Source of the DNA: an uncultured Acidobacteriota bacterium
GTDB taxonomy: Bacteria; Acidobacteriota; Blastocatellia; Pyrinomonadales; Pyrinomonadaceae
NCBI GenBank assembly: GCA_902826385.1
Contig: CADEEU010000163.1
Coordinates: 1 to 8,182, forward strand
Direction of reading: 5' to 3'
DNA: 8,182 nt
Shown: one piece after another, positions 1-7,112 of the stretch
How positions within the stretch are numbered: position 1 is the stretch's first letter
Layout of the letters: each line of letters opens with the position of its first letter
The notes under the pieces: generated by a model
The model's database searches: none
The model's input: the letters and a program-made list of their open reading frames with translations, nothing else
Told to the model about the DNA's origin: nothing
Translations under genes and position numbers: made by a program

Positions 1-1509
1 GAGCCCGCCTTCGACTCCGGCGACGGATGAGATCAACCTAGCGTCGGTTGATTGGTTCGCGGCTTCAAGTGCCTTCTTCGCGGCCGTCTGTTCCGCGTTA
101 TAAATACCCTGGATCTGGGTGTTTTCAGCTTGTCGATTGATAGCAGCTCCGGCAACCAATCCGTAAGTCTCAAGCGCAGTTCCTAAACTCGACAACATCC
201 ATCCCATCGATATTTGAGAAACGCCCTCATAGACCTGTCCGCGAAGAACCCGATAGCTGAGCCACGGGACGAGAATGAAGCAGAGACTTGAGACGAAGAA
301 CAATGCAGTGACGATAAGCGCACTCGAAGCCGGATCATATGCACCGTTGGTTATGATCTTTGCCGTCACGGGATCAAGAGAAAATGTACTCTCACCGTTG
401 TAGATAGAAAGCGCGAGAACGCCGAGGGCATAGCAAACATAGAGAGTCACTTCCTTTACCAGCGGAAAGGCCAGCGCAAATGTAGCGACGCCCCAACAGA
501 ACGGATAGAACATCTGAGCTGCAAACTTCTCGTCAAAGCCGAAAGCAGCGAGAACCGGAGCCGCGAGTTTTAGGCCTATCAATATGAACAGTCCCACGAT
601 CGCGAGGAAAAGTCCGCCGAACTTTATGATGTTCTGCCCGATCACCATAAAGGTGAACATCCGTGGCATATCCCATCCGAGGATGTTGAGTTCGCCCGTG
701 ATGTCTTTCACGGAGGATTCCTTATCCATGATGATGCCGACGAGGCCGGGTTCTCCGTTCGGCAGACGTTCGGCAATCAGTTCGTTGGGATCTTCCACGG
801 CAAAGTTTGCTTTCACATACTGTTTCATCTTGTCGTCAAACTCAGTTACAAGTGAGCGGTTGTAAGCGCGAATTGGTCGTGCAAAAAACTTGCCGGTTAT
901 TGTGAGGCCGTCGATGATGAACGGACTCGCTCCGATCAGTACCATAAAGATGATCGACCGAATTGCCCAAGCGACAAGCTGCTCGGGCCCAACCCCGCGG
1001 TTGTCATGAAACCGGCGAATAAACGCAAATATCAATACGAAACTCGCAATGATCCATGCTAGGAAAGTGAGGATCGGCATTAAAGGCTTTACGATCACGT
1101 TCAGGACAGATTGAAAAAGCCATTCCTGTCCGGTTCGCATCAGGTTTCTGATCTGCTCGCTGAAATTTGGAGCGGGAGGTTTGGGTGGAACCACCGGTCC
1201 GGGAGACGGACTCGCTACAGGATTAGCGGGATATCTGTCCTCGAACTCACGAAGTGCAGGAGCCGGACTTCCGTCGAGCGGCGGCATGAATGGAGAATCA
1301 GGATTCACCGTCATTATCAAATCGTTCGCTGTTACAGGCTGTCCGTTCATCGTGCCGATCGGCGTCTGCCCTTCTACCCGCGGCGGACGAGGAGGGTGCG
1401 GCCGGGTTTGCCCGGCCGCTGGCGTGGCGAGGAGACATGGCGAGACGAGGTAGGCGAGAACGAATAGAGCTGTCGCTAATGCGTGGCGAAATGGGGTCAC
1501 GTTTCTCAT
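1..1509 (-). CDS. virB6: VirB6/TrbL-like polytopic inner-membrane T4SS channel protein (partial, C-terminus off the left edge)
   Basis: The frame is open for 503 codons from the ATG at 1509 to the window edge. An in-frame TAA lies shortly upstream, so this ATG is the first available. Residues 1-33 look like a signal peptide (basic start, hydrophobic core, likely cut near AAG|Q). Residues 36-115 are a proline-rich, low-hydrophobicity stretch. About five hydrophobic spans follow, roughly at 142-165, 183-203, 284-323, 333-370 and 396-421, with a hydrophilic loop at about 210-280. The tail after 425 is amphipathic and Ala/Gln-rich. A polytopic protein of this size directly after a VirB5-like gene fits the VirB6/TrbL family, which lines the inner-membrane part of the translocation channel. 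Family sequences diverge greatly, so the call rests on topology and operon position. It lies 33 nt after the VirB5-like gene. The upstream stretch is A-rich with no clear Shine-Dalgarno site, so translation may depend on coupling. Confidence 0.75.
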   Translation of the reverse strand, partial: MRNVTPFRHALATALFVLAYLVSPCLLATPAAGQTRPHPPRPPRVEGQTPIGTMNGQPVTANDLIMTVNPDSPFMPPLDGSPAPALREFEDRYPANPVASPSPGPVVPPKPPAPNFSEQIRNLMRTGQEWLFQSVLNVIVKPLMPILTFLAWIIASFVLIFAFIRRFHDNRGVGPEQLVAWAIRSIIFMVLIGASPFIIDGLTITGKFFARPIRAYNRSLVTEFDDKMKQYVKANFAVEDPNELIAERLPNGEPGLVGIIMDKESSVKDITGELNILGWDMPRMFTFMVIGQNIIKFGGLFLAIVGLFILIGLKLAAPVLAAFGFDEKFAAQMFYPFCWGVATFALAFPLVKEVTLYVCYALGVLALSIYNGESTFSLDPVTAKIITNGAYDPASSALIVTALFFVSSLCFILVPWLSYRVLRGQVYEGVSQISMGWMLSSLGTALETYGLVAGAAINRQAENTQIQGIYNAEQTAAKKALEAANQSTDARLISSVAGVEGGL

Positions 1510-1542
1510 GGCTTTGGTTTTTTGAGTTCTTAGATCCGGTCT

Positions 1543-2475
1543 TTATGGAAGCGGGCTTTGGTAGACGTCGTCATTCCAGACTTCATATCGTTCGAGTTCG
1601 CGCAGGAATTCATCGGATGCCCGAGTGATACCCGTCATCATCTCGGTGCTTCGGCGGATCTCTTTTCCGAACTCGGTCATCTGTTCGATCTTTAGCCCAT
1701 AGGCAATAAACTTCGCCTGTATCTTGGCTTCAAGTTCGCGCAGCTGGCCTTCGACGGTCGAAATGCGCTGATTGATGGCGAGCATTTGATCTATGAGAGA
1801 CTGCACACCGTCCTGATTAGCGGAAGGGTTGGCAGAGATCGCTCTGGTCTCATCCGCGATCTTCTCGCGCTCTTCGTAAAGTTTCGCCAGATCCAGAAGG
1901 ATGTTCTCACGGTCAAAGAGCATCTTTTCGAGTTCGGAATCCAGTTTTGCAAGGCGTTCCAGGTTGGCGAGATGGGCATCGGCACTTCGACCGATGGAAT
2001 GCCGTAGAAAATCGTCAAGATCACGCTTGTTTGCTTCCATATCGAAGATGCCGTTCTTCAGGCGTCGTGCGATATTGACGACCGATTGTATCTGGCTGGT
2101 AATGGTGGCTTCGATCCGCTTCTTTAGTTCGAAGGTTCCGCGGATCAGGCGGCCGATAGTGGCATAGGTCGTTATGAGCTGCTTGTGCCGCATAACCTGC
2201 TCATCGACCTTGTCGAGAATGCCGCGCAGGTTCGTAACGCTTTCGACCATCTTTTCGTACTGCCGAACCGCTTGCTCATAGGTTTGGATATAGTGATTGA
2301 TGGTCTCGACCCAGCGAGCGGCCTCTTCGATCTTTTTCGCGACCTGAAGCGTATATTGAGACGGATCGAAAACGGTCCACTGCGCCTGAGCCGGACGAAC
2401 ATCGATCCCAATAAATATCGACGAGAGAACTACTGCGAAAACAACCTGTCTTACTGTTCTGTTATTTCGAGTCAT
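1543..2475 (-). CDS. trbJ: VirB5/TrbJ-like secreted coiled-coil T4SS protein
   Basis: This 310-residue protein starts with a signal peptide (residues 1-31, hydrophobic core at about 10-24, cleavage at AQA|Q). The mature start, QWTVFDPSQYTLQV, resembles the DPxxY/N region found just after the signal peptide in TrbJ and VirB5 proteins. The rest is almost entirely charged helix, with long heptad-like stretches at about 43-130 and 165-275 and a short Asn/Ser-rich break near 213-224. This matches the helical-bundle VirB5/TrbJ family, secreted minor pilus-tip or adhesin components that help assemble the pilus. The ATG overlaps the virB4 stop (ATGA), and a strong GGAGGT at 2487-2482 sits 6 nt upstream inside virB4, so translation is coupled. 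There is no cysteine and hence no lipobox. At 310 residues it is somewhat longer than typical VirB5 (about 220-250) and closer to long TrbJ proteins. An unrelated coiled-coil periplasmic protein is the main alternative. Confidence 0.75.
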   Translation of the reverse strand: MTRNNRTVRQVVFAVVLSSIFIGIDVRPAQAQWTVFDPSQYTLQVAKKIEEAARWVETINHYIQTYEQAVRQYEKMVESVTNLRGILDKVDEQVMRHKQLITTYATIGRLIRGTFELKKRIEATITSQIQSVVNIARRLKNGIFDMEANKRDLDDFLRHSIGRSADAHLANLERLAKLDSELEKMLFDRENILLDLAKLYEEREKIADETRAISANPSANQDGVQSLIDQMLAINQRISTVEGQLRELEAKIQAKFIAYGLKIEQMTEFGKEIRRSTEMMTGITRASDEFLRELERYEVWNDDVYQSPLP

Positions 2476-5339
2476 GCTGCTACCTCCAAGCCCCTCAATT
2501 CATTGAGGTCAAAAGAAGAGATCTCCGTGAGTCCAACGGCGCTCAATCCGCTCGGATACTTTGAGGCAAGCCAGGAGACGACGATCTCAGGCGGCAGATC
2601 GGGCCGAATGTTTTCGACAAGTCGTCGGGCGTTCGCTTCGTTCGTATCGTTAGTGTTTGCCCAAAGCATTGCCGGCGAAAGACGTATCTCGGCCATCTGG
2701 ACGATCTTGTCGGCACCGCTTCCGATCACGAACACCCATTGCGTATATCTGCCATATTGATTTCTGATCGCCCGGATCGCAGCGACCGTTTCGGGAGCGA
2801 GTTCGCAATCTGATGCGAGACGGTCGAATCCGCCGATCTGTTTACCGATCATCTTCACGCCGGAGTTTTTCACGAGGTCTATTCCGATCTCATTCGGACG
2901 TTCAGCGGTGCCCGTGAAATGCTCGTAGGCTTGCGAGAAAAGGACCGTGACCAATCCTTCTTTACGGCCGGTTACGGATGCTTCGGCAATAAGCTCCTGG
3001 ATCGCCGGAAAGTGTCGGTTGATCTCGCGCATCTCATCGCACAGAAAAAGGATCGGGGTCTTTTGCTGGCGGTCGTCTTCTTCGCCGATCTCCTGCATTA
3101 TCTGGGCGCTGATTCGAAAGCCGACGCTCTCGCGGATCTTTTCGTCGAGACCGCTTATACCTGAAAGCTCGAACACATCGAACATCGATGGAACGTCATA
3201 GTCTGGATGGGTTGGCGAGTTCAGCCAGGGATCTTTCCGATGAACATTGAGCTTTAGGTAAAGTTCGCTAGCAGGCTCCTGCTGCGCAGGCTCCCAATGA
3301 TAGGTTTTAAGAACATCAAGGAAATGTCCGAGTGTTGGCTGGAATTTTGGTCTGCCGTCTCCGTTTCGCGCGAGCGACATCTTGTAGGCCTCATCGATGA
3401 CGGTCGCGGCTATGGCGCTTGTTATCGCATCGGTCCGGGGCGTCTTGGTGAGGATAAGGATGTCCGTCAACACCATCGAAAGCTGACGCTTTGTCGGACG
3501 AATACCTTTTTCAATTCCCGGGTAGTTCCAGATGTTGATCGGTTTTGGGTCGGCTTCATTGAACTCGATATGTCGTCCGCCGAACAGGAGACAGATGGGT
3601 TTGAACGAATGCCTGTAGTCCATTACGCGGACCTTTACGTTGCCTCGATGGGCACGGATGTCGGTGATAAGCATCGACGCAAGAAAGGACTTCCCTTCGC
3701 CTGATGCCGCGGTGACGATGACTGTCGGAGACTTGATCAGAGCGCGATCGTAGAGATCCAGGCCGAACATCTGCCCGTTTGGAGTGATAAAAATGCTGTG
3801 CGGTCGTCGGCTTCCGCGCCAGCTTGTCTCGGTGGGAACAAAAGCAATTACTGAATCTGCAGTTTCGGTTAGTTCCTGTCCGGTTGGCTTCCAGGAAAGT
3901 TCACCCGCAAGCATTCGAGGATATATGGCTCGCTGCCTGATCGCATCTTCCCGTATTGCATCAGCACCGATCTTCTTGCGGATCGAGGAAACAACCGCAT
4001 CGCACCGGTCATCAAGTATCTCAAGCTGCTTCCGAGCATCCTTCGTTCCTTTCGAACGGCTCGCAAAGACGATGACATTTAGCCGTAGATTACAGATCTC
4101 CTCGTTGTCGCCTTCTACCTGTTCCAGAAGATCTTCAAGATCGGACTTGATGACGATCGCATCTTTTTTGAGATTTCTAAATCCGAGCCAGGTATTACGG
4201 CTGCCTTCGATCCGGTCGATGCGCTTTTGCAGGTCTTTTTTTGCAGCCTGTTTCTCGGTTGTCATCAGATCAACGACGATCTCGTGAGGAAATCCAAGAA
4301 CTCGTGTGGCCGTCAGATAACGCATTATGTCCGCGGTAACAAATCCGTTCGGAAGTGTCTTTAGGCTGACCAGGCTTACGGGCGTGCCGTTGTGCCGGAC
4401 ATACTGCTCACGAGTGCCCTCGATACACGTACTGCACAGATATCGCCTTAGATCGACACACGCTGAATTGCAAAGGTTCGGAAAGTTTTGATGCTCCCTG
4501 CGATGGCTGATAAAGAGTGTTTCGAAAACTTCCGTTCGGCTCATTTCACGGAGCTGAAGGTTTCGCGGAAAGTTTGCTTCGAATGACTGAAAGACACGTG
4601 CAGCTTTGAGTTTGCACGCGGTCTCACTTTGCACCTCTCTCTGCACCATCAATTCACTTTCGCGATTTCTTACCTTTATTAGTGGGGAGCGGAGTAGTCG
4701 TGCGATCCCGTATTGCTTGACATCCCGGAAAAGCGAAGGCAGTAAGGACGAGAGAATGCTCGTATCACCAGCGTCCCTTACCGGCACGCGGATCCAGACC
4801 GTCGCAGTTTGCCGCATCACTTCGCCGGATCTTATGGCTTCTTCGTGGAGTGAAAGATTGGTGGCTTGAAGGATACCTGCGACCGGGTCGGACGATTCCG
4901 CATCACGTGAATCCAAGTGGTCGCGGAGAACCTCTCCCGTATCCAGCGAATTAAGAAATCGAAACTGTATGACCGTGTTCTTCGGCTTCTCGAACTTGAG
5001 GATAGTTTTCAATTCTTCGATTCGTTGCTCAGTCACATTTCCATCTATGTATAGACTGTTCGACGGCTCGAAGATGTACCCCTTACCGTAGCTCCCGTCC
5101 TTGTATCGAATGATGTTGCCGTCCAGTCCGGCGATCTCGGTCGCAAGCAATCGTCCGACAGCTTCGGCGTTCGATCGATCTTTCTTCTTTTCAGGTAATG
5201 GACTACCGACCGTGCGAGCCCGTTGCAGCTTAAATGCCGGGATAATCCGGAATCCGGCGACAAGACCAAGACCAGCGGAAAGTAGGCCGCCGAAGAGCGA
5301 GATTGCGATCTGTGTGAATGAAAGGTTTGCTATGTCCAT
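2472..5339 (-). CDS. virB4: VirB4/TrbE-family T4SS ATPase
   Basis: This is the conserved T4SS ATPase that powers pilus biogenesis and substrate transfer at the inner membrane. I place the start at the ATG at 5339 (955 residues). AGGAAA at 5350-5345 lies 7 nt before it and the preceding gene ends only 2 nt upstream. An in-frame ATG at 5414 would overlap that gene by 73 nt. Residues 8-30 form a hydrophobic segment, as in VirB4 proteins with an N-terminal membrane or fused VirB3-like anchor. Walker A is AASGEGKS at about 544-551. Walker B is PILFLCDEM at about 762-770, with Asp768 and Glu769. A downstream TGRKEGLVTVLFSQ stretch (about 790-803) resembles the arginine and sensor region of VirB4/TraC/TrbE. 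Residues 290-305 hold four cysteines in a CxxxC-x7-CxxC pattern (see findings). The length is above the usual 790-870, with extra sequence in the N-terminal half and a short C-terminal tail. The gene overlaps trbJ by 4 nt. Confidence 0.93.
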   Translation of the reverse strand: MDIANLSFTQIAISLFGGLLSAGLGLVAGFRIIPAFKLQRARTVGSPLPEKKKDRSNAEAVGRLLATEIAGLDGNIIRYKDGSYGKGYIFEPSNSLYIDGNVTEQRIEELKTILKFEKPKNTVIQFRFLNSLDTGEVLRDHLDSRDAESSDPVAGILQATNLSLHEEAIRSGEVMRQTATVWIRVPVRDAGDTSILSSLLPSLFRDVKQYGIARLLRSPLIKVRNRESELMVQREVQSETACKLKAARVFQSFEANFPRNLQLREMSRTEVFETLFISHRREHQNFPNLCNSACVDLRRYLCSTCIEGTREQYVRHNGTPVSLVSLKTLPNGFVTADIMRYLTATRVLGFPHEIVVDLMTTEKQAAKKDLQKRIDRIEGSRNTWLGFRNLKKDAIVIKSDLEDLLEQVEGDNEEICNLRLNVIVFASRSKGTKDARKQLEILDDRCDAVVSSIRKKIGADAIREDAIRQRAIYPRMLAGELSWKPTGQELTETADSVIAFVPTETSWRGSRRPHSIFITPNGQMFGLDLYDRALIKSPTVIVTAASGEGKSFLASMLITDIRAHRGNVKVRVMDYRHSFKPICLLFGGRHIEFNEADPKPINIWNYPGIEKGIRPTKRQLSMVLTDILILTKTPRTDAITSAIAATVIDEAYKMSLARNGDGRPKFQPTLGHFLDVLKTYHWEPAQQEPASELYLKLNVHRKDPWLNSPTHPDYDVPSMFDVFELSGISGLDEKIRESVGFRISAQIMQEIGEEDDRQQKTPILFLCDEMREINRHFPAIQELIAEASVTGRKEGLVTVLFSQAYEHFTGTAERPNEIGIDLVKNSGVKMIGKQIGGFDRLASDCELAPETVAAIRAIRNQYGRYTQWVFVIGSGADKIVQMAEIRLSPAMLWANTNDTNEANARRLVENIRPDLPPEIVVSWLASKYPSGLSAVGLTEISSFDLNELRGLEVAA

Positions 5340-5341
5340 GT

Positions 5342-5677
5342 TTATTTCCTGGTCGGGGTTGTCCAAAGGGATGGTTCGATCTCGCTCCTCAGCGGTGGCC
5401 GAATCGTCGCCCATCGGTCGATCTCTGCGTCGAATTTCTGAGAAAGCCAGTACCTGGGTTTGCTAAGGCGTAGGTAGTTAAAGGTTCCCAAGAGAGTGAG
5501 GAATACGAGTAATCCTGCCGGGAAGCCTAGAGGTACATACCCGACCCAGAGCCCTAGAACAAAAGGAACGAGATAGGCGATGGCTGTTGGGATCAGGATA
5601 AACTTCCAGTCGGTCGAGTAGACCCCGAACCTCTTGAGTCCTCGAAAAACATTGGGGCGTGTTGCACGTCTTCTCAT
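5342..5677 (-). CDS. virB3: VirB3/TrbD-like small inner-membrane T4SS protein
   Basis: This is a 111-residue protein with a basic N-terminus (MRRRATRPNVFRGLKR), two adjacent hydrophobic helices at about 25-46 and 49-68, and a hydrophilic cytoplasmic tail. The size, two-helix hairpin, basic start and position between the pilin and virB4 are the hallmarks of VirB3/TrbD, the partner of VirB4 at the base of the pilus assembly complex. Its AGGAGA Shine-Dalgarno site (5690-5685) is 7 nt from the ATG and runs into the TAG stop of the pilin gene, so the two are probably translationally coupled. Its own stop is 2 nt from the virB4 ATG. The primary sequence is too short and variable for a firm family call without a profile search, but the context makes other identities unlikely. 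Confidence 0.8.
   Translation of the reverse strand: MRRRATRPNVFRGLKRFGVYSTDWKFILIPTAIAYLVPFVLGLWVGYVPLGFPAGLLVFLTLLGTFNYLRLSKPRYWLSQKFDAEIDRWATIRPPLRSEIEPSLWTTPTRK
5345..5350 (-). promoter_or_regulatory. Ribosome binding site of virB4 (decides the start)
   Basis: AGGAAA on the minus strand, inside the last codons of the VirB3-like gene, with AGGA ending 7 nt before the ATG at 5339. It selects this ATG over the upstream in-frame ATG at 5414, which would create an unlikely 73-nt overlap. Confidence 0.75.
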
Positions 5678-5688
5678 TAGACTGTCTC

Positions 5689-6030
5689 CTAAAAGTTGGT
5701 ATCAACTCCGACCGCTCGGCCTTGTGCGAGCTGCCAGAACACCGCGACGATGGTTCCGAACGCAAACGAAAGTAGCGAACCGAACGCCTGGTTGCCCCAC
5801 TCCTTGCCGGTCATCTTGTTGTAGATCGACCATGCCACGCCGACCGCACCGAGGCAGAACAAAATGATCGCCATAAGCTTAAGAGCTTCACGAATAATGT
5901 TGGACAGATTGCTCGCATCACCGGTGAAGATCGGACCTTGGGCCGAAGCAAGATTTGTGCAAAATAGAACCAATGCGAACGGTGCCAATGGAGTTAGCCC
6001 GTCCTTCATGACTATCAAAAGTTTCTTCAT
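5689..6030 (-). CDS. virB2: VirB2/TrbC-like T4SS major pilin precursor
   Basis: This is a 113-residue prepilin. Residues 1-30 look like a signal peptide (MKK start, hydrophobic core at about 14-29, cleavage at ASA|Q). That leaves a mature subunit of about 83 residues with two hydrophobic helices at about 46-69 and 82-103, joined by a short polar loop (YNKMTGKEWGNQ). This two-helix layout with a Gly-rich, polar-loop hairpin is characteristic of VirB2/TrbC pilins, which are pulled from the inner membrane to build the pilus. I chose the ATG at 6030 because GAGGA (6040-6036) is 5 nt upstream and the signal peptide begins there. A longer frame from 6171 would run through the promoter. It is the first gene of the leftward operon and has a sigma-54-type promoter about 70 nt upstream of the ATG. 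TrbC-type cyclisation cannot be judged from the sequence. Confidence 0.88.
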   Translation of the reverse strand: MKKLLIVMKDGLTPLAPFALVLFCTNLASAQGPIFTGDASNLSNIIREALKLMAIILFCLGAVGVAWSIYNKMTGKEWGNQAFGSLLSFAFGTIVAVFWQLAQGRAVGVDTNF

Positions 6031-6035
6031 ATTCG

Positions 6036-6040
6036 TCCTC
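6036..6040 (-). promoter_or_regulatory. Ribosome binding site of the pilin gene (decides the start)
   Basis: GAGGA on the minus strand lies 5 nt before the ATG at 6030. It favours this start over the in-frame ATG at 6171, which lacks a well-placed site and would put 47 hydrophilic residues in front of a good signal peptide. Confidence 0.75.
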
Positions 6041-6099
6041 GCTAAGTGGATTTCTTGATGTTTGTTAATGACCAGAGGCGTCAATGATTTCTCTCGCTC

Positions 6100-6115
6100 T
6101 GCAAGGGTCGTGCCG
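6100..6115 (-). promoter_or_regulatory. Sigma-54 (-24/-12) promoter for the leftward pilin operon
   Basis: The minus strand reads CGGCACGACCCTTGCA. Against the RpoN consensus TGGCACG-N4-TTGCW it differs only at the first base. GG (6114-6113) and GC (6102-6101) are exactly 10 nt apart. This predicts a start of transcription near 6089 and a 5' leader of about 59 nt before the pilin ATG at 6030. It is positioned to drive virB2-virB3-virB4-virB5-virB6 as one unit. Sigma-54 promoters need an AAA+ enhancer-binding activator. No such gene is in the window and I saw no clear activator site. Confidence 0.72.
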
Positions 6116-6134
6116 TTCGGGGAATGGGAGATGT

Positions 6135-6150
6135 TGGCACATCGGTTGCC
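6135..6150 (+). promoter_or_regulatory. Sigma-54 (-24/-12) promoter for the lytic transglycosylase gene
   Basis: The plus strand reads TGGCACATCGGTTGCC, preceded by a further T (TTGGCAC). GG (6136-6137) and GC (6148-6149) are 10 nt apart. Relative to TGGCACG-N4-TTGCW it differs at the base after TGGCAC and at the last base. The predicted transcription start is about 6161, only 2 nt before the ATG at 6163. It is back to back with the pilin promoter; the two -24 elements are separated by 21 bp. Confidence 0.68.
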
Positions 6151-6162
6151 CACGCCAGCGGC

Positions 6163-7014
6163 ATGAAACAACCGATCACCATTTCCTTCACAATCATCGT
6201 CTCGGTCTTACTCGGCTTTCCCCTATCAGCCGCGTCTCAGGAAACAGAAAGAATTTCTCGAAGCACACTTACCAGAATGGACGTACTTTCGCGAGCGAGA
6301 TTATTCGAGGCGACTATTGAAAGAGCAGCAAGAAGTGAAGGCGTCGATCCGCTAATCCTCTGGACTATTGCTTATAACGAAACCCGCTTCCGTCCATGGC
6401 TGACCAGCCCGAAGTATGCCCGAGGAATGATGCAGTTCATGCCGGCAACTGCGGCGCGGTTTGGGTTGGTGGATCCATTTGAACCAACCGCATCACTGTT
6501 TGCGGCGGCTCGATATGTGCGGTATTTGGGGCGTCTATTCGATGGGAAGCTCGAATCGATTCTTGCGGCTTACAACGCCGGCGAAGGAACAGTTTTCGCC
6601 TATATTCAAGGCCGCGAATTGCGAACGAACGGGAAAGTGATCAATGCATCGAGGCGGCGGACCACGAACGGCGTCCCGCCGTACAAAGAGACGGTAGGGT
6701 ATGTTTCACAAGGTGTAAAAGTTTATCGCTGGCTAAAGGAACAAGGAAGACTTTCCAGCTTTTCTCAGCCCGGACAGATCGCAAAAAAAACCGATCTCCC
6801 GAGTTCCAATAATCCTCGAGAGACAGAAGCTATTTCGGTGTTTTACGACCCCCGTACAGGTAATCGTAAAGTTGTTTCTTTGAATAAAGACGTCTCTTCG
6901 CAACCGCTAGATTTCGGGCCCGTCATCGTCGGACCTTCGATTCCAAAAAATTCGAGTCAATTAGCTCGGTCAACCTTTGCCGGTCAGAACCGGCCTTCAG
7001 AATTTCAAAGGTAG
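6163..7014 (+). CDS. virB1: VirB1-like lytic transglycosylase (SLT domain)
   Basis: This 283-residue exported enzyme should cleave the glycan strands of peptidoglycan between MurNAc and GlcNAc, making local openings for T4SS assembly. Residues 1-25 are a signal peptide (MKQ start, hydrophobic core, SAAS|Q region). The SLT fold spans about 45-190 and shows the family motifs: AYNETRF with catalytic Glu73, GMMQFMPATA at about 88-97, the AAYNAGEG motif at about 135-142, and PPYKETVGYV at about 172-181. The last 80-90 residues are a Ser/Pro/Asn-rich tail with no domain I recognise. I chose ATG 6163 over the in-frame ATG at 6124 because the signal peptide begins there and the sigma-54 promoter lies between the two ATGs. 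There is no Shine-Dalgarno site, and a nearly leaderless transcript is predicted. It is transcribed away from the pilin operon and in the same direction as virB8. The enzyme class is very secure; the VirB1 role comes from context. Confidence 0.9.
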   Translation: MKQPITISFTIIVSVLLGFPLSAASQETERISRSTLTRMDVLSRARLFEATIERAARSEGVDPLILWTIAYNETRFRPWLTSPKYARGMMQFMPATAARFGLVDPFEPTASLFAAARYVRYLGRLFDGKLESILAAYNAGEGTVFAYIQGRELRTNGKVINASRRRTTNGVPPYKETVGYVSQGVKVYRWLKEQGRLSSFSQPGQIAKKTDLPSSNNPRETEAISVFYDPRTGNRKVVSLNKDVSSQPLDFGPVIVGPSIPKNSSQLARSTFAGQNRPSEFQR

Positions 7015-7112
7015 TCGGCGAATTTCCACGTCATTCCCGGACGACTTTCACGCCAATCGGCAAATTTTTAGACCGAAAAGAAACGCTGACAATGCGAAAT
7101 CGAGAAGTTCAA

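Larger units (their letters stand above)
6031..6162. promoter_or_regulatory. Divergent control region between the pilin operon and virB1
   Basis: This 132-bp region separates the two halves of the T4SS cluster and holds both back-to-back sigma-54 promoters. From the predicted starts at 6089 (leftward) and 6161 (rightward), the -34 edges fall at about 6123 and 6127, so two closed polymerase complexes could just fit side by side. An imperfect direct repeat, GTTAATGA (6064-6071) and GTCAATGA (6080-6087), lies near the leftward start. No other gene is seen here. Confidence 0.65.

Noticed and set aside
2185..2760. A 191-codon plus-strand reading frame opposite virB5 and the end of virB4
   Set aside because: It is antisense to two well-supported genes, shows no recognisable domain and has biased composition, so I treat it as a shadow frame.
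3784..4287. A 167-codon plus-strand reading frame opposite virB4
   Set aside because: Very rich in Ser and Arg, antisense to the conserved ATPase, typical of a shadow frame.
5340..5414. Longer virB4 start at ATG 5414 (25 extra residues)
   Set aside because: It overlaps the VirB3-like gene by 73 nt, adds a highly charged stretch before the membrane segment, and ignores the well-placed AGGAAA in front of the ATG at 5339.
6060..6084. Sigma-70-like promoter for the pilin operon (TTGACG at 6084-6079 on the minus strand)
   Set aside because: The -35 box is fair, but no TATAAT-like box lies 16-18 nt downstream (candidates such as ACATCA are poor), and it falls just downstream of the predicted sigma-54 start.
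6124..6162. Longer transglycosylase start at ATG 6124
   Set aside because: The sigma-54 core lies between 6124 and 6163, the GGGGA before 6124 is only 1 nt from the ATG, and the signal peptide begins at 6163.
6031..6171. Longer pilin start at ATG 6171 (47 extra residues)
   Set aside because: It would run through the sigma-54 promoter and place a long hydrophilic segment before a good signal peptide. The ATG at 6030 has its own GAGGA site.
7013..7070. Rho-independent terminator after virB1
   Set aside because: AGTCG (7013-7017) can pair with CGACT (7042-7046) only across a 24-nt loop, and GCCAATCGGC before the T run gives a 3-bp stem. Neither is stable enough to call.
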